Positions 32,705 through 43,582 of a stretch of DNA of 64,000 nt are shown here, piece by piece. The notes below the pieces were generated by a model. The model worked only from the letters and a program-made list of their open reading frames with translations, did no database searches and was not told the origin of the DNA. Origin of the DNA: Tetrapyrgos nigripes. Taxonomy: Eukaryota; Basidiomycota; Agaricomycetes; Agaricales; Campanellaceae. The position numbers and the translations under genes are program-made. How positions within the stretch are numbered: position 1 is the first letter of the stretch; each line of letters opens with the position of its first letter. The stretch lies in the NCBI GenBank assembly GCA_013368315.1, contig JAACJM010000350.1:1-64000 (forward strand). The letters are read 5' to 3'.

Positions 32705-35173
32705 ATGGAAATGCCGTGCTCAAGAGTCGCAAAAACAAAATCGCGAGTCGCGACACGCAACCGGCAGGATAAACATGAAAAATTTTCCTTCCCAATCCTC
32801 GACATGGTAGGCCGTGCCAAGTCCCAGGCCGTCAAGAAGAACATCGCATCATATGAACTCTCGGAGCTGAAAAAGAAGGCAGTGCAGAGATACCTGGACG
32901 AGTTGGGAAAGCCCGGAGGAGAGAAGAAGCTAGGTCTTCGAGAAGTCTGCCGAGCCATCTCCGATGACCACTTCGAGAGGACAGGACATCGCATTGCATT
33001 AAGCTCGACTACTCTTGCACGACATGTGAAAGGAGGCCAAACTATTACGGAATTCAATGCAACAAAACACCACCTTACACCCGAAGAACAACAAAAGATT
33101 GTTAATTTTGCTGTCGAGTGTGGAGACCGTGGGTTTCCCCTCAGTCCTCGTAGGATCAAGCAGCATGCTGAGCATATACTCAAGTGCAGGCTGGGTCTCT
33201 AGCACCGGAGAAGGGTCTTGGGAAGGACTGGGCCACACGCTTTATCAACAAGCACCATGATGAGCTGGGGAGATATTGGTCTCGACCTCTCGATGACAAA
33301 CGCGGTCGTGCTGTTAATCCGGTCACAAAGGAGGAATATTTTAATCTATTGAAAGGATGTCGCGAGAAGTACAATATACCAGATGAGTTGGTGTATGGTG
33401 CTGATGAGAGTGGGCTACAGACAGGGATAGGAAGCAAGGAATACGTTTTAGGCAGGAAAGGGGCATCTATAGTACACCAGCAACACAGTGGTGACCGAGA
33501 AAACATCACCGTGCTCCCTACAATTTGTGCCGATGGTACTTGTCTTGCTCCGGCAATCATCTTCAAGGGACAAGGCTACCAGACGAAATGGCTGCAAAAT
33601 AATCCAATTGATGCAAGGTAATGTCAGCACTGTCAAGTGCACCAAATTAGAACTCACCACTTGCACAGGCTCTCATACTCGAAGAAGGGATACATTGAAG
33701 GAGAGATCGGAGTTGCATGGCTGGAAGACTTTGACAAACAGACCAAGGGCAAGGCAGCAGGTCGTGCTCGTCTGCTTCTGGTTGATGGACATGCGTCGCA
33801 TTACACCCATGGCTTCCTCAAGTATGCCCGAGAAAATAATATCCATGTTCTCTGTTACCCCTCGCACTCTACCCACGTTTATCAAGGCCTCGATGTAGTT
33901 CTCTTCAGCCCACTGAAGAAAGCTTGGAGCTCTGCCCGAGATGACTATGAACGGCGGGGTTACAAGGTCACAAAATCGAACTTCTTCGCAGTCTATGCAA
34001 AACCACATGTCGAAACGTTTACGTCAGACAACATCAAGGCAGCATTTCGAGAAACCGGCGTCGTACCTTTCAATCCCGACAAGATAACGGCCTCCATGAT
34101 GGCAGCTAGTCTGGAGACAACAACTTCCAGTCGACGTACTATGCCTCTCGGCCTCACAGCCTCTGCGAAACATGTCTCAGGTCTCATCGCCAGCGAAATA
34201 AAGAAACACCAATCAGATGAAAACATACCTGCATCGGCCTCAGGTAGTGACTCTACAGCCACACCTTCCACTCCACCCATAAACACACAACCTCTTCCTA
34301 CCACACCTGTTCGAGTAGCCCATACTGTTTCATGCCTTGCGTTATCGCCCTCTTTCGAATTTCTCATATCCACCCAGCCGCTACACTCCACCTCAGTCCC
34401 TCCTCCTTTGGTCACGACATTCATATCCCCAAACAAGCATCGTTACGAGCAACTGCTGGCACAAGGGCCACGGACAGAGTACGAAGCTCAGCTCCAGGCC
34501 GCTGTTTCAAGAACTTGAAAATGCCAATGCTGTGCAGAAAGGTGTCATGACGGGGCTTCAAGCACAGTCTGTCCTACAGGACCAGTGGGTGCAGAAGGTG
34601 TGGGGACAGTTGGAGGATCACAATGAAAACAAGACAAGGAAAAAGTCACGACGTCTACTAGCTGATGGCCGTGCCAGGATGCTGACAGATGATGAAATGT
34701 TCCGCCTCGTTGAGGATGCTGAGAATGCAAGGTTAGCAGAGGAAAAGGAAGCAGAGGAACGGAAAGGAGGGAGAAATGGCTTGGAAGGAAGAGATGGAGA
34801 AGTGGGACACAGAGGAAAAAAAGAGAGCTGCGAAGAATGTCTTGAGGCTGGAAGATTATGAAAAGGAAGTGAAGAAGTGGATGGTGGAAAAAGACAATGC
34901 AAAATATGAAAAGCGACGGCCACGTTGGAAGAAACCTACCAAGCCCACCTCGAAGAATGATGGCCTCCTTCGAGCTACACCAAAACTCAAAAATCTGACT
35001 TCGTCAAGTCAAAGACACGGACTCGGACCACTGGCCCTCCTTCTAATCAAGTGGCACCATCTCAGGCTCAGCAGAATAATGATGGAGGGAGTGAGGATAG
35101 TGATGATAGTGATGAAGGAGCAGATGTGAACGGCGACGTCAACGACAGTGATGGACACTCAGACGATGAATAA
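32705..35173 (+). pseudogene. pogo-like DDE transposase with acidic tail
   Basis: The start may be 32705 or the internal Met of MVGRAKSQAVKKN (about 32804). The N-terminal part is helix-turn-helix-like (KKLGLREVCRAISDDHFERT). The catalytic domain carries the first Asp in VYGADESGLQTGIG, the second in LLLVDGHASHYTHG and the third in HVYQGLDVVLFSPLKKAW. An intron at 33618-33668 (GTAATG...CACAG) rejoins NPIDA to RLSYSKKGYIEGE cleanly. The C-terminal half is a charged coiled coil (RARMLTDDEMFRLVEDAENA; LEDYEKEVKKWMVEKDNAKY) and ends in an acidic tail (NNDGGSEDSDDSDEGADVNG...DGHSDDE), stop 35171-35173. Frame breaks near 33185, 34510, 34770 and 34960 are not explained by obvious introns, so this copy is probably inactive. 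Confidence 0.8.
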
Positions 35174-35218
35174 TCAATAGAACACCTTGTATTGAGTACT
35201 ACAAATGGTTAGCTCTAT

Positions 35219-35771
35219 TCAGTCGTCAGTTCCTTAGTATCCTCGTCCTCTTCGTCTTCAGTATCCTTGTCCTCTTCATCTTTAAGAGCCAATTTCCGGC
35301 TCACAAGTTCTACAAAGTTTTGAGAGCATCCTGCATGCTAGAGAGCTGCCTGTCCACTCCTCTTATTGTCCATGCGGTTTTCCATCATTTGTTCTTTGTA
35401 ATCACTGAATAGAAGATCGTGCAGAAGCTCTGCCCCTTCGATGAGGGTGATGGCGTGGTCCTGTAGCACTGATCACCATGGGTTTCATGGACTGGACTAG
35501 GAGTGTCTGTAAAGGCAATGTAAGAAGAGAAACCGTAAATTGCATATAAGTTATAACATACCTGGATAAAATGGATATTCAGGACTCGCAGAATGAGATG
35601 AGGTGCAAACACGTTTGCGTTCAGGGGTGGAGGGAACACTGCCGGCCAGTACGTTTGGACATTGGTAGTGGCCAAGATGTCAGTCCGCCTTTGGATCGCA
35701 ATAGGTGAGATAATCGGATCTGCCCTAAAATGGGAATCACAGCTGATGTGACAAGTGTCCCAAGGACTCAA
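35219..35771 (-). CDS. Second gene of the pogo element, unknown function
   Basis: Minus strand, tail to tail with the transposase. The frame from about 35771 encodes PIAIQRRTDILATTNVQTYW and PAVFPPPLNANVFAPHLILR; a probable intron (35510-35560 region) follows, then DTPSPVHETHGDQCYRTTPS. A second stretch past a splice or frame change reads LLHDLLFSDYKEQMMENRMD, then after one stop FVELVSRKLALKDEEDKDTE, ending in an acidic tail similar in style to the transposase. I do not recognise a family. Its place inside the inverted repeats makes it part of the element. Confidence 0.45.
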
Positions 35772-35970
35772 ATTCAGCCAATAAGAGGATTTCTTAATAG
35801 ATTGTCTTCATCGGACACATTGTCCCTTCCAAATGCTTAGCAGTAGTAGTCAAAACTCATCTAGAGATATTTATCATGGTGCTTGTCAACTTTGTTCGTC
35901 CGAAAACTCAGTCTCCTTCAATTCCGGACCTCTTCTAAATTTCGGTGTATCAAGGACCCATGGAACCCTG

Positions 35971-36563
35971 TATGTCCGCTATGTCCGAAACAGAAAAAGC
36001 AACTTTTCAAAAAATTGTACCAGTACAATATCAACAGTTCTCGAAGGTATTCTCAACTGCAGAGGCCCTCAAGATGCCCCCACACAGACCATATGATATG
36101 ACAATTGAAACAGTCAACAATGAGTTACCTCCCTTAGGTAAACTCTACAATATGTCGGAAACAGAATTAAAAGCTCTCAAGGAATACATTGACGAAATGC
36201 TTGGTAAAGGGTTCATATGGCCCTCGACGTCTCCCATTGGCGCTCCAGTCCTCTTTGCAAAAAAAGAAAGATGGGAGTCTATGCCTTTGTATCGATTATA
36301 GGGGTCTGAACCGATTGACAAAGAAGAATAATTATCCGCTACCCCTTATTGGAAATCTGATTGATTGTCTACGACAAGCAAAACTTTACACAAAGTTGGA
36401 CATAAGGGTCGGATACAATAATATCCGAATATCGGAAGGACACGAATGGAAAACAGCGCGTTTGAGTACATGGTTATGCCATTTGGGCTAACCAATGCTC
36501 CTTCAGTTTTCCAACACTTTATGAACAAAATCTTCCATGATATGTTGGACATCTGCGTTATTG
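35971..36563 (+). pseudogene. Chromovirus RT, N-terminal half
   Basis: Continues pol after the pogo element: MSAMSETEKATFQKIVPVQY, then PPHRPYDMTIE and [20 protein letters not shown], a one-base break in the poly-A run near 36260, [40 protein letters not shown], another shift near 36450, then [20 protein letters not shown]. It ends at DICVIV, right before the YLDD motif, where the palindromic element is inserted. With the C-terminal half this is a standard Ty3 RT. Confidence 0.85.
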
Positions 36564-36594
36564 TATGCTGGTCAAAGTGCACTTTTATTCAACC

Positions 36595-36720
36595 CGTAGA
36601 AATTCAAAGGTTGACACCCGGATTATTTCATTCAAAGTCGACACCCGTATTTTATTCAAAGGTTGATACCCGTATTTATTCAAAGGTTGATACCCGTATT
36701 TATTCAAAGTCGACACCCAC
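36595..36720. repeat. Subterminal repeat array, left end of the palindromic element
   Basis: About five units of roughly 20-24 bp with the consensus TTCAAAG(T/G)(C/T)(G/T)A(C/T)ACCCGTATTTA. The right end (39500-39745) has about twice as many units in inverted orientation. Likely transposase-binding iterons. Confidence 0.75.
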
Positions 36721-36935
36721 ATTCATGTTTATAGCTAGCTTAATCTAGTAAGGTAAGCCAAATTTAGTGGTTCTCACCGCGCACTCAACCACTTCTATAC
36801 ACGCTTCTACCAGTCATGTGACCATAGGAAGTCACGAGTCACGTTGCAGCGTTGTTCGTTTACTGATACTCTCATCTTCAACCATGCCTGAACAGCGAGA
36901 AGGCACTTGTATGGCACTACAAATCCGATCTGCCT

Positions 36936-37973
36936 GTGGACCCAACTGCCTCTGAGCACAAGAAAGCTCCCAGCGGCTCCTGTTCTGCTGTCAAGCTTGG
37001 TCTGGTAACGCAATTGGGTCCACATGGTCGCTACAAACGTGGAACCAATGGTGCACAGACCCCTTTGTGGCCTGAGGTGTTCTGTGTTACGCGTAGAAAC
37101 CCTGTTCCACCGCCTATCTCTACACTCTCACTGCAAGGCCCAGAGGCAATCAGTGCAACTGCACGTGGTCTAGACATGGAGTTGGGACCTTTAAATCTCT
37201 ATGTATGTGTTTTCCTTCTGCTTTACTTCCATACTAATGTATGATTACCAAATAGTTGGCATTTCTTACACATACCAACGTACAGCTTTATACCCAGAAG
37301 CAATTCTTGCAATCTATTGCGAAGCTCCCAGTCAAGGTGAGTTATCATATAATTGAACACTGCTGGTCAACTCCAAAACAATCTAATTCTATCATTAGGT
37401 CTGCCGATTCAGTATCGGGCTTGCATTTGAATTCCAGGACTACTTCTTGGCTTTTGTCATGCTTGACAATGTATTTCAGGTATGTTGCTAAATTTTACAT
37501 TCCTTTGCTAGCATATTCACTTGCAGCAGCCTAACTGGTATTTACCAAGTGGCCCTATTCCTTTTGAGCTCTCCATCCCAGATCCAGTCCATACGTGGCT
37601 CACTTTTCTCGACCAAGTTACTCAAGCCATAATGGCATGAGTGAACTCTCCATCTTGTCAAAGAGATCAAGTCTCAGCCATTCAGGTTGTGCGTGACATG
37701 AAGATCTTCCATGGCATTGGGATTTATGTTGGTCTTGAGACGTTTGCGATGGCTGGTATGCTACATCTTCATATTTGACAGCTGGTCTCCTCTTTTAATC
37801 AGACATTACAGGAATTTCACCCTTTCTCACTGAGGCTGAGGTTTTTGACTGTCCATCGCATACAGCTTGTCTCTGCCTTGCATATTGGGAATTTGTTAAT
37901 ATGTCTTATTCTCCAGAGCTTTGGTAAGTCTCTCAGCACCATTACTTATCAATCCTCTCACTGTCATACCTGA
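36936..37973 (+). pseudogene. Truncated copy of the palindromic element's gene (left arm)
   Basis: Inverted duplicate of the first exons of the gene at 38025-39350. It encodes the same DPTASEHKKAPSGSCSAVKL start region and LAFLTHTNVQLYTQKQFLQS, with the same introns, but stops where the arm ends at 37973 and lacks the last exon, which lies in the loop. Confidence 0.7.
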
Positions 37974-38024
37974 TGTCCAGTTCGTACATGGAAAATTCCA
38001 TGATTCCCATCTTGGTGGATTGAA

Positions 38025-39350
38025 TTAATGATGTGCTGGTGAATGAAGAAAGACATAGTCAGATACTGAAAGCATCAATTTGTTGGAAGAATTTACAATG
38101 TACTTATCGATCAGGGAAGCCTCCCAAAAGGTACACTTAATGCGGTCCTTCCCATATACCACTAGCCAATCAGCGTACTTCTTCCTCTGCTTGACTGTAG
38201 GAGCCAGCACACCTCCGTGAATGGCAGGTCGTAGAAGTTTCTCCCTGTAATTCAGGTATGACAGTGAGAGGATTGATAAGTAATGGTGCTGAGAGACTTA
38301 CCAAAGCTCTGGAGAATAAGACATATTAACAAATTCCCAATATGCAAGGCAGAGACAAGCTGTACGCGATGGACAGTCAAAAACCTCAGCCTCAGTGAGA
38401 AAGGGTGAAATTCCTGTAATGTCTGATTAAAAGAGGAGACCAGCTGTCAAATATGAAGATGTAGCATACCAGCCATCGCAAACGTCTCAAGACCAACATA
38501 AATCCCAATGCCATGGAAGATCTTCATGTCACGCACAACCTGAATGGCTGAGACTTGATCTCTTTGACAAGATGGAGAGTTCACTCATGCCATTATGGCT
38601 TGAGTAACTTGGTCGAGAAAATTGAGCCACGTATGGACTGGATCTGGGATGGAGAGCTCAAAAGGAATAGGGCCACTTGGTAAATACCAGTTAGGCTGCT
38701 GCAAGTGAATATGCTAGCAAAGGAATGTAAAATTTAGCAACATACCTGAAATACATTGTCAAGCATGACAAAAGCCAAGAAGTAGTCCTGGAATTCAAAT
38801 GCAAGCCCGATACTGAATCGGCAGACCTAATGATAGAATTAGATTGTTTTGGAGTTGACCAGCAGTGTTCAATTATATGATAACTCACCTTGACTGGGAG
38901 CTTCGCAATAGATTGCAAGAATTGCTTCTGGGTATAAAGCTGTACGTTGGTATGTGTAAGAAATGCCAACTATTTGGTAATCATACATTAGTATGGAAGT
39001 AAAGCAGAAGGAAAACACATACATAGAGATTTAAAGGTCCCAACTCCATGTCTAGACCACGTGCAGTTGCACTGATTGCCTCTGGGCCTTGCAGTGAGAG
39101 TGTAGAGATAGGCGGTGGAACAGGGTTTCTACGCGTAACACAGAACACCTCAGGCCACAAAGGGGTCTGTGCACCATTGGTTCCACGTTTGTAGCGACCA
39201 TGTGGACCCAATTGCGTTACCAGACCAAGCTTGACAGCAGAACAGGAGCCGCTGGGAGCTTTCTTGTGCTCAGAGGCAGTTGGGTCCACAGGCAGATCGG
39301 ATTTGTAGTGCCATACAAGTGCCTTCTCGCTGTTCAGGCATGGTTGAAGA
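38025..39350 (-). CDS. Unknown protein of the palindromic element
   Basis: Minus strand, multi-exon, from the right arm into the loop. The frame upstream of 39289 includes SEKALVWHYKSDLPVDPT. Exon pieces in order: KAPSGSCSAVKLGLVTQLGP and GLDMELGPLNLY; an intron of about 53 nt; LAFLTHTNVQLYTQKQFLQS; FSIGLAFEFQDYFLAFVMLD; PIPFELSIPDPVHTWLNFLD; a stop after TQAIMA; VVRDMKIFHGIGIYVGLETF; FLTEAEVFDCPSHTACLCLA; and in the loop KLLRPAIHGGVLAPTVKQRK to a stop at 38025. It has no transposase motif I recognise (no clear DDE triad), and it is not clear whether this is the element's transposase. The internal stop may be real or a splice I have missed. Confidence 0.4.
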
Positions 39351-39499
39351 TGAGAGTATCAGTAAACGAACAACGCTGCAACGTGACTCGTGACTTCCTA
39401 TGGTCACATGACTGGTAGAAGCGTGTATAGAAGTGGTTGAGTGCGCGGTGAGAACTACTAAATTTGGCTTACCTTACTAGATTAAGCTAGCTATATACA

Positions 39500-39745
39500 T
39501 GAATGTGGGTGTCGACTTTGAATAAATACGGGTATCAACCTTTGAATAAAATACGGGTGTCGACTTTGAATAAATACGGGTATCAACCTTTGAATAAAAT
39601 ACGGGTGTCGACTTTGAATAATTACGGGTGTCGACTTTGAATAAATACAGGTATCAACCTTTGAATAAAATACGGGTGTCAACTTTGAATGAAATAATCT
39701 GGGTGTCAACCTTTGAATTTCTACGGGTCAACTGTGAATCTCTAC
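39500..39745. repeat. Subterminal repeat array, right end of the palindromic element
   Basis: Ten to eleven units alternating between forms (A)TACGGGTGTCGACTTTGAA and TACGGGTATCAACCTTTGAA, in inverted orientation relative to the left array. The length difference between arms (116 bp) is mostly due to the extra units here. Confidence 0.8.
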
Positions 39746-39777
39746 GGGTTGAATAAAAGTGCACTTTGACCAGCATA

Positions 39778-42236
39778 TTATCGTTTATCTTGACGACATC
39801 CTGATATTTTCGGATAACAAAGAAGACCACGTCAAACAAGTTACCGAAGTACTCCGGCGATTAGAGGAAAATGATCTCCACCTCAAACCCGAAAAATGCG
39901 AATTCCATACAGATAAGGTGGAATACCTAGGTTTTATAATATCCCCGGAAGGTGTCACAATGGATCCCAAGAAAATTGAAGTCATCCAAAGATGGCCAAC
40001 GCCTCGAACGGTCAAAGAAGTGCAGGCTTTCTTAGGATTTGCAAACTTCTATCGACGATTTATTGACAATTACTCCGGTATTGTCAAACCCCTAACCCGA
40101 TTAACTACCAAGAACACACCTTGGAAGTGGACAAAGGAGTGTGAAGGAGTTTTTCAGCTATTAAAAACTGCATTTCAAGAAGCTCCTATCCTCCGACATT
40201 TTGACCCAAATTTACCAATCTTACTGGAATGTGATGCGTCGGACTATGCAATTGCGTCAATCATCTCTCAACCTCATCCAGAGACGGGAGAAATTCATCC
40301 AATAGCATTTTACGCCAGAACAATGGCAGCGGCAGAATTAAACTACGACATTTACGATAAGGAACTACTAGCCATAGTAGAATCCTTCAAGCAATGGCGA
40401 GCTTATCTGGAAGGAGCAAGGTATCCGATTCAAGTGTACTCGGATCATAATAATCTACAATTCTTTACAACGACAAAGAGGTTAAGCAGAAGACAAGCAA
40501 GATGGTCGGAATTCCTTTCTGGGTTCGACTTTACCATTAATTATCGACCAGGGAGATTAGGAGCGAAACCGGATGCACTGACGCGAAGATCCAATGTATA
40601 TCCAAAGAAGGGCCAGCAAGGACAGTTCAACCACGCCAACGAACGAATACTTATCCGACCTGAACAACTATTAAGTGCCCTGACCCTAAATGAGGAATTG
40701 GAAATCCAACAAGTTCGAAATGCAGCCAAAGATGAATACTACAACGAGAAGAAAAAGATTGCATTATCCAATGAACCAGGACTGTTCCGGATAGAAGAGG
40801 AATTGTTATTACGGGATGGTCTCATTTACGTCCCAGAAGACGGGAACCTACGAATGAAAATCATCCAAGCTCACCATGATCACAAGCTTAGAGGTCATCC
40901 GGGTATCAATGCCACTATTAAACTATTGAACCGAAGTTACTACTGGCCTAGGATACGGAGGGACGTGACAAGCTTCGTACGATCGTGCCATACGTGCAAT
41001 CGGGTCAAAGCAGTCCGAAGAAAACCTTTCGGACTACTTAAACCGCTACCGATTGGACAGCAACCCTGGCTATCCATATCTGTAGAACATATAGGGGAAC
41101 TGCCAAAATCCAACGGTTTTGATGCGATAATGGTGGTGGTCTGCAGATTAACGAAACAAGACATTTTCATACCTTGTAATACCACCGACAAGGTGGATCA
41201 GTTGGCCCAACTATTCATCAAACACGTCTTCTCGAAACATGGACTACCAGCGGATATAGTTTCGGATCGAGGAACTTTATTTGTTTCAAAGTTCTGGCAA
41301 ACGCTCTGTGAAGCACTGGAGATAAAAAGTAAATTATCAACGGCATACCATCCACAAATGGATGGGCAAACAGAGAGAGTAAACCAAATTCTGGAACAAT
41401 ATCTCCGAACCTTTATAAACTACGACCAGGACGACTGGGAAGAATACCTACCATTGGCGGAGTTTACGTATAATAATGCACCACACTCGACAACCAATGT
41501 CTCTCCATTCTTTGCGAACAAAGGATACAACCCTAAATTGACGATAGGATTTTCAAATCTCTCAAGTCATGCCGCTCAAATGAAAGCTACGGAGTTAAGA
41601 CACCCCCATGAGTATCTCAAAGAGCAAATCGAAACGGTCAACCGAACTTACTGAGAGTATGCTGATGCCAAACGAGAACCTGAACCAGAGGATTGGCAAG
41701 AAGGAACTTTGGTATGGTTAAATGGCAAGAATATTAAAACAAAACGACCTATGAAGAAACTCGATTATAAAAGATTAGGGCCGTTCAAAATTGTCAAGAA
41801 GATTTCCAACCATGCATACAAGCTCAAATTGCCAACAACTCTGAAGGGAATACATGACGTATTTCATGTGAATTTACTGTCAAAAGTACATGAAAATACG
41901 TTTCCCAACAGGCATCAGCCACCGCCACTACCAGTGGAGATTGACGGAGAAGAGGAATACGAGGTGCAAGAAATTCTAGACTCTAGGAAAAGAGGAAGGA
42001 GAGTTGAATACTTAGTACGATGGAGAGGTTACGGACCTGAGGAAGACACGTACGAGCCTTTATCAAATCTCGAAAATGCGGCGGAAGCTCTGGAACAATA
42101 CATGAAGCTACATCCAGAAAAACCCCAAGCAACGGCAATTCAAGTAAAGAGCTCAAATAAAGATCCAAAATCAAACGCCGAACCGAAAAAACTGGTATCA
42201 AAACCATTACGACGTTCTCAAAGAATTATGAAATAA
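39778..42236 (+). pseudogene. Chromovirus RT C-terminus, RNase H, integrase and chromodomain
   Basis: In order: RT catalytic IIVYLDDILIFS at once after the insertion; the thumb with LGFANFYRRFIDNYSGIVKP; RNase H with LLECDASDYAI, ELLAIVESFKQW and VYSDHNNLQFF; the integrase zinc finger (H-x-H in HDHKLRGHPG, then C-HT-C in SCHTCNRVK); and the catalytic core with DIVSDRGTLF and STAYHPQMDGQTERVNQILE. The first core Asp, normally in an S-x-D-F-I motif, is Glu (SVEHIGELP, codon 41085-41087). A stop at 41652-41654 separates the core from the GPF/Y module (YKRLGPFKIVKKISNHAYKL). The C-terminal chromodomain reads EEYEVQEILDSRKRGRRVEY then LVRWRGYGPEEDTYEPL. Chromodomains tether integrase to marked chromatin. 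Confidence 0.9.
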
Positions 42237-42613
42237 TTCAGTCTCACAACAACAAACGAGGCAGCAACGTTGTAATAGGCATAAACATACAGGCATATCG
42301 GCATATTTGGCATAACGGATAATTGGATCGGACAAGACACCTCCACTCGCTACTAAATTTATGGGGATAATCACAAAACTTCCCCTTCCTCCTGGCGATC
42401 TGGGTTACCCCTATTTAATCAAGAACATAATCAGAAAAAGAAAAGAAGAAAACAGAGCGAAAGAGACTAACGGGCAAAGACGTTTACGAGGATCTGCAGA
42501 TCTGACCTCATTCATACGACGTTTGTTACCCGAAGGAACAAACTTGGAAGGGCGAGCCAGAAGATTATTGATTCTGAAATATAAGAGTCAGGATAAGAAA
42601 AGGGAAGGAGAAC
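42237..42613. other. Gap between pol and the antisense gene
   Basis: A plus-strand frame 42361-42726 (121 aa, very basic, Lys/Glu/Arg-rich) starts here, but it overlaps the antisense gene and shows no known motif. It is more likely a shadow. Confidence 0.3.
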
Positions 42614-43582
42614 TCAAAGAACCCACGAAGGATAAAGGACCGACAGAAGAAGGGGAACACGAGGGCCAGAAGCGAACCTCTCAAGCTCTTGCATCCCTCT
42701 TTGAGTTTCATCGTAGCTTCCAGTGATTGACAAACTGGCGGAATCGACTTGACGGACAAATCGTTGGAAGTTGGAAACCGCACGAGATAGTATCAAAACC
42801 TTCTCAGCAAGATCCCGAGGGGAATTCACGCTTGAAAGATTGTCAATAGTCTTCTCGATTGAATCCAAGTCCTCATAAAATTTGAAAAATGCAAGACGGG
42901 CATTACCACGACGCGCCATCAAAGCTTGCCGCGCAAAACGAGAAGACCTGGCAAAATTCTCTTGCGACTTCACGTTCGAATTTCCCAAGAGACGATCAGT
43001 AGTTCCAAGCCTTTTAACCAAGTCGGAGCATCGACCCCGCAAAACTGAAAGCTCCACTTCATTATTTTCACGGCCTTTAGTCTCCACGGACAACTTAACC
43101 TTCAAATCGTCTTCCGAAGCACGAAGAATGCCAATTTGCTTCTCCAATTCGTTAATCCTGGCATCGCGACGCCGGATACGATCCAAAGACGTTACAAGGT
43201 CGTCCTCAAAACGTCGGCAACAATCCTGTAAAAGAGCATGCTGACTGCAGCAGGAGATTAAATCAGAAATGCCCAAGGAAACTAGCGAAATCTTGCACGA
43301 ACCCTTCAAGATCGTTGTAGGCACGCTTTGGGACGACAACCTCTTGCTCGACAACGGTGAGCCTTGCAAAGGCGTTGCGAAGTTCGTCCAAGGAGGGGAG
43401 CAACAAGGGAGCACTAAAAAAGAATGTTAAGGAAGGTGTTCCGACAGAAAAGCGAAGCGTTCATACCCAAGGGGGAGGATTCCAGGGTTAGTATCTTCAA
43501 TAATTGAAGAACGACTCCCAAGGAAGATAACTTTGTCCTCATCAAACGCGGAATCGAAGGAGGAAGCGGGAGAAAAAGACAT
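42614..43582 (-). CDS. Antisense coiled-coil gene inside the chromovirus
   Basis: Minus strand, between pol and the 3' LTR. It starts MSFSPASSFDSAFDEDKVIF at 43582. Two introns restore one frame: one beginning GTCGGAAC and ending TTTTAG near 43460-43425, and one beginning GTTCGTGC and ending CTGCAG near 43300-43245. The product would be about 260 aa with LDELRNAFARLTVVEQEVVV, then a long heptad-like helix (RRRDARINELEKQIGILRAS; ENNEVELSVLRGRCSDLVKR), then KFYEDLDSIEKTIDNLSSVN, ending VLYPSWVL. No zinc finger or enzyme motif. It may be an accessory protein of the element; the function is unknown. Without splicing the frame from 43414 is still open for 266 aa, so coding is likely either way. 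Confidence 0.55.

Larger units (their letters stand above)
32315..35970 (+). mobile_element. pogo-type DNA transposon, TA target duplication
   Basis: Terminal inverted repeats CAGGGTTCCATGGGTCC (17 bp identical, then partly matching ACACCG). TA lies on both sides (32313-32314 and 35971-35972), as in Tc1/mariner-pogo elements. It carries a DDE_1-type transposase on the plus strand and a second, minus-strand gene. Removing the element with one TA restores the chromovirus frame. Confidence 0.92.
36564..39777. mobile_element. Giant palindromic DNA element, 3.2 kb, arms of about 1.4-1.5 kb
   Basis: The ends are TATGCTGGTCAAAGTGCACT and its reverse complement, flanked by TTATTG (36558-36563) and TTATCG (39778-39783), a probable 6-bp duplication with one change. 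The left arm (36564-37973) and right arm (38252-39777) are nearly identical inverted copies; the loop is 37974-38251. Each arm starts with an array of roughly 22-bp repeats, then carries the same coding segment. It interrupts the chromovirus RT exactly before YLDD. The superfamily is unknown to me. Confidence 0.9.
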
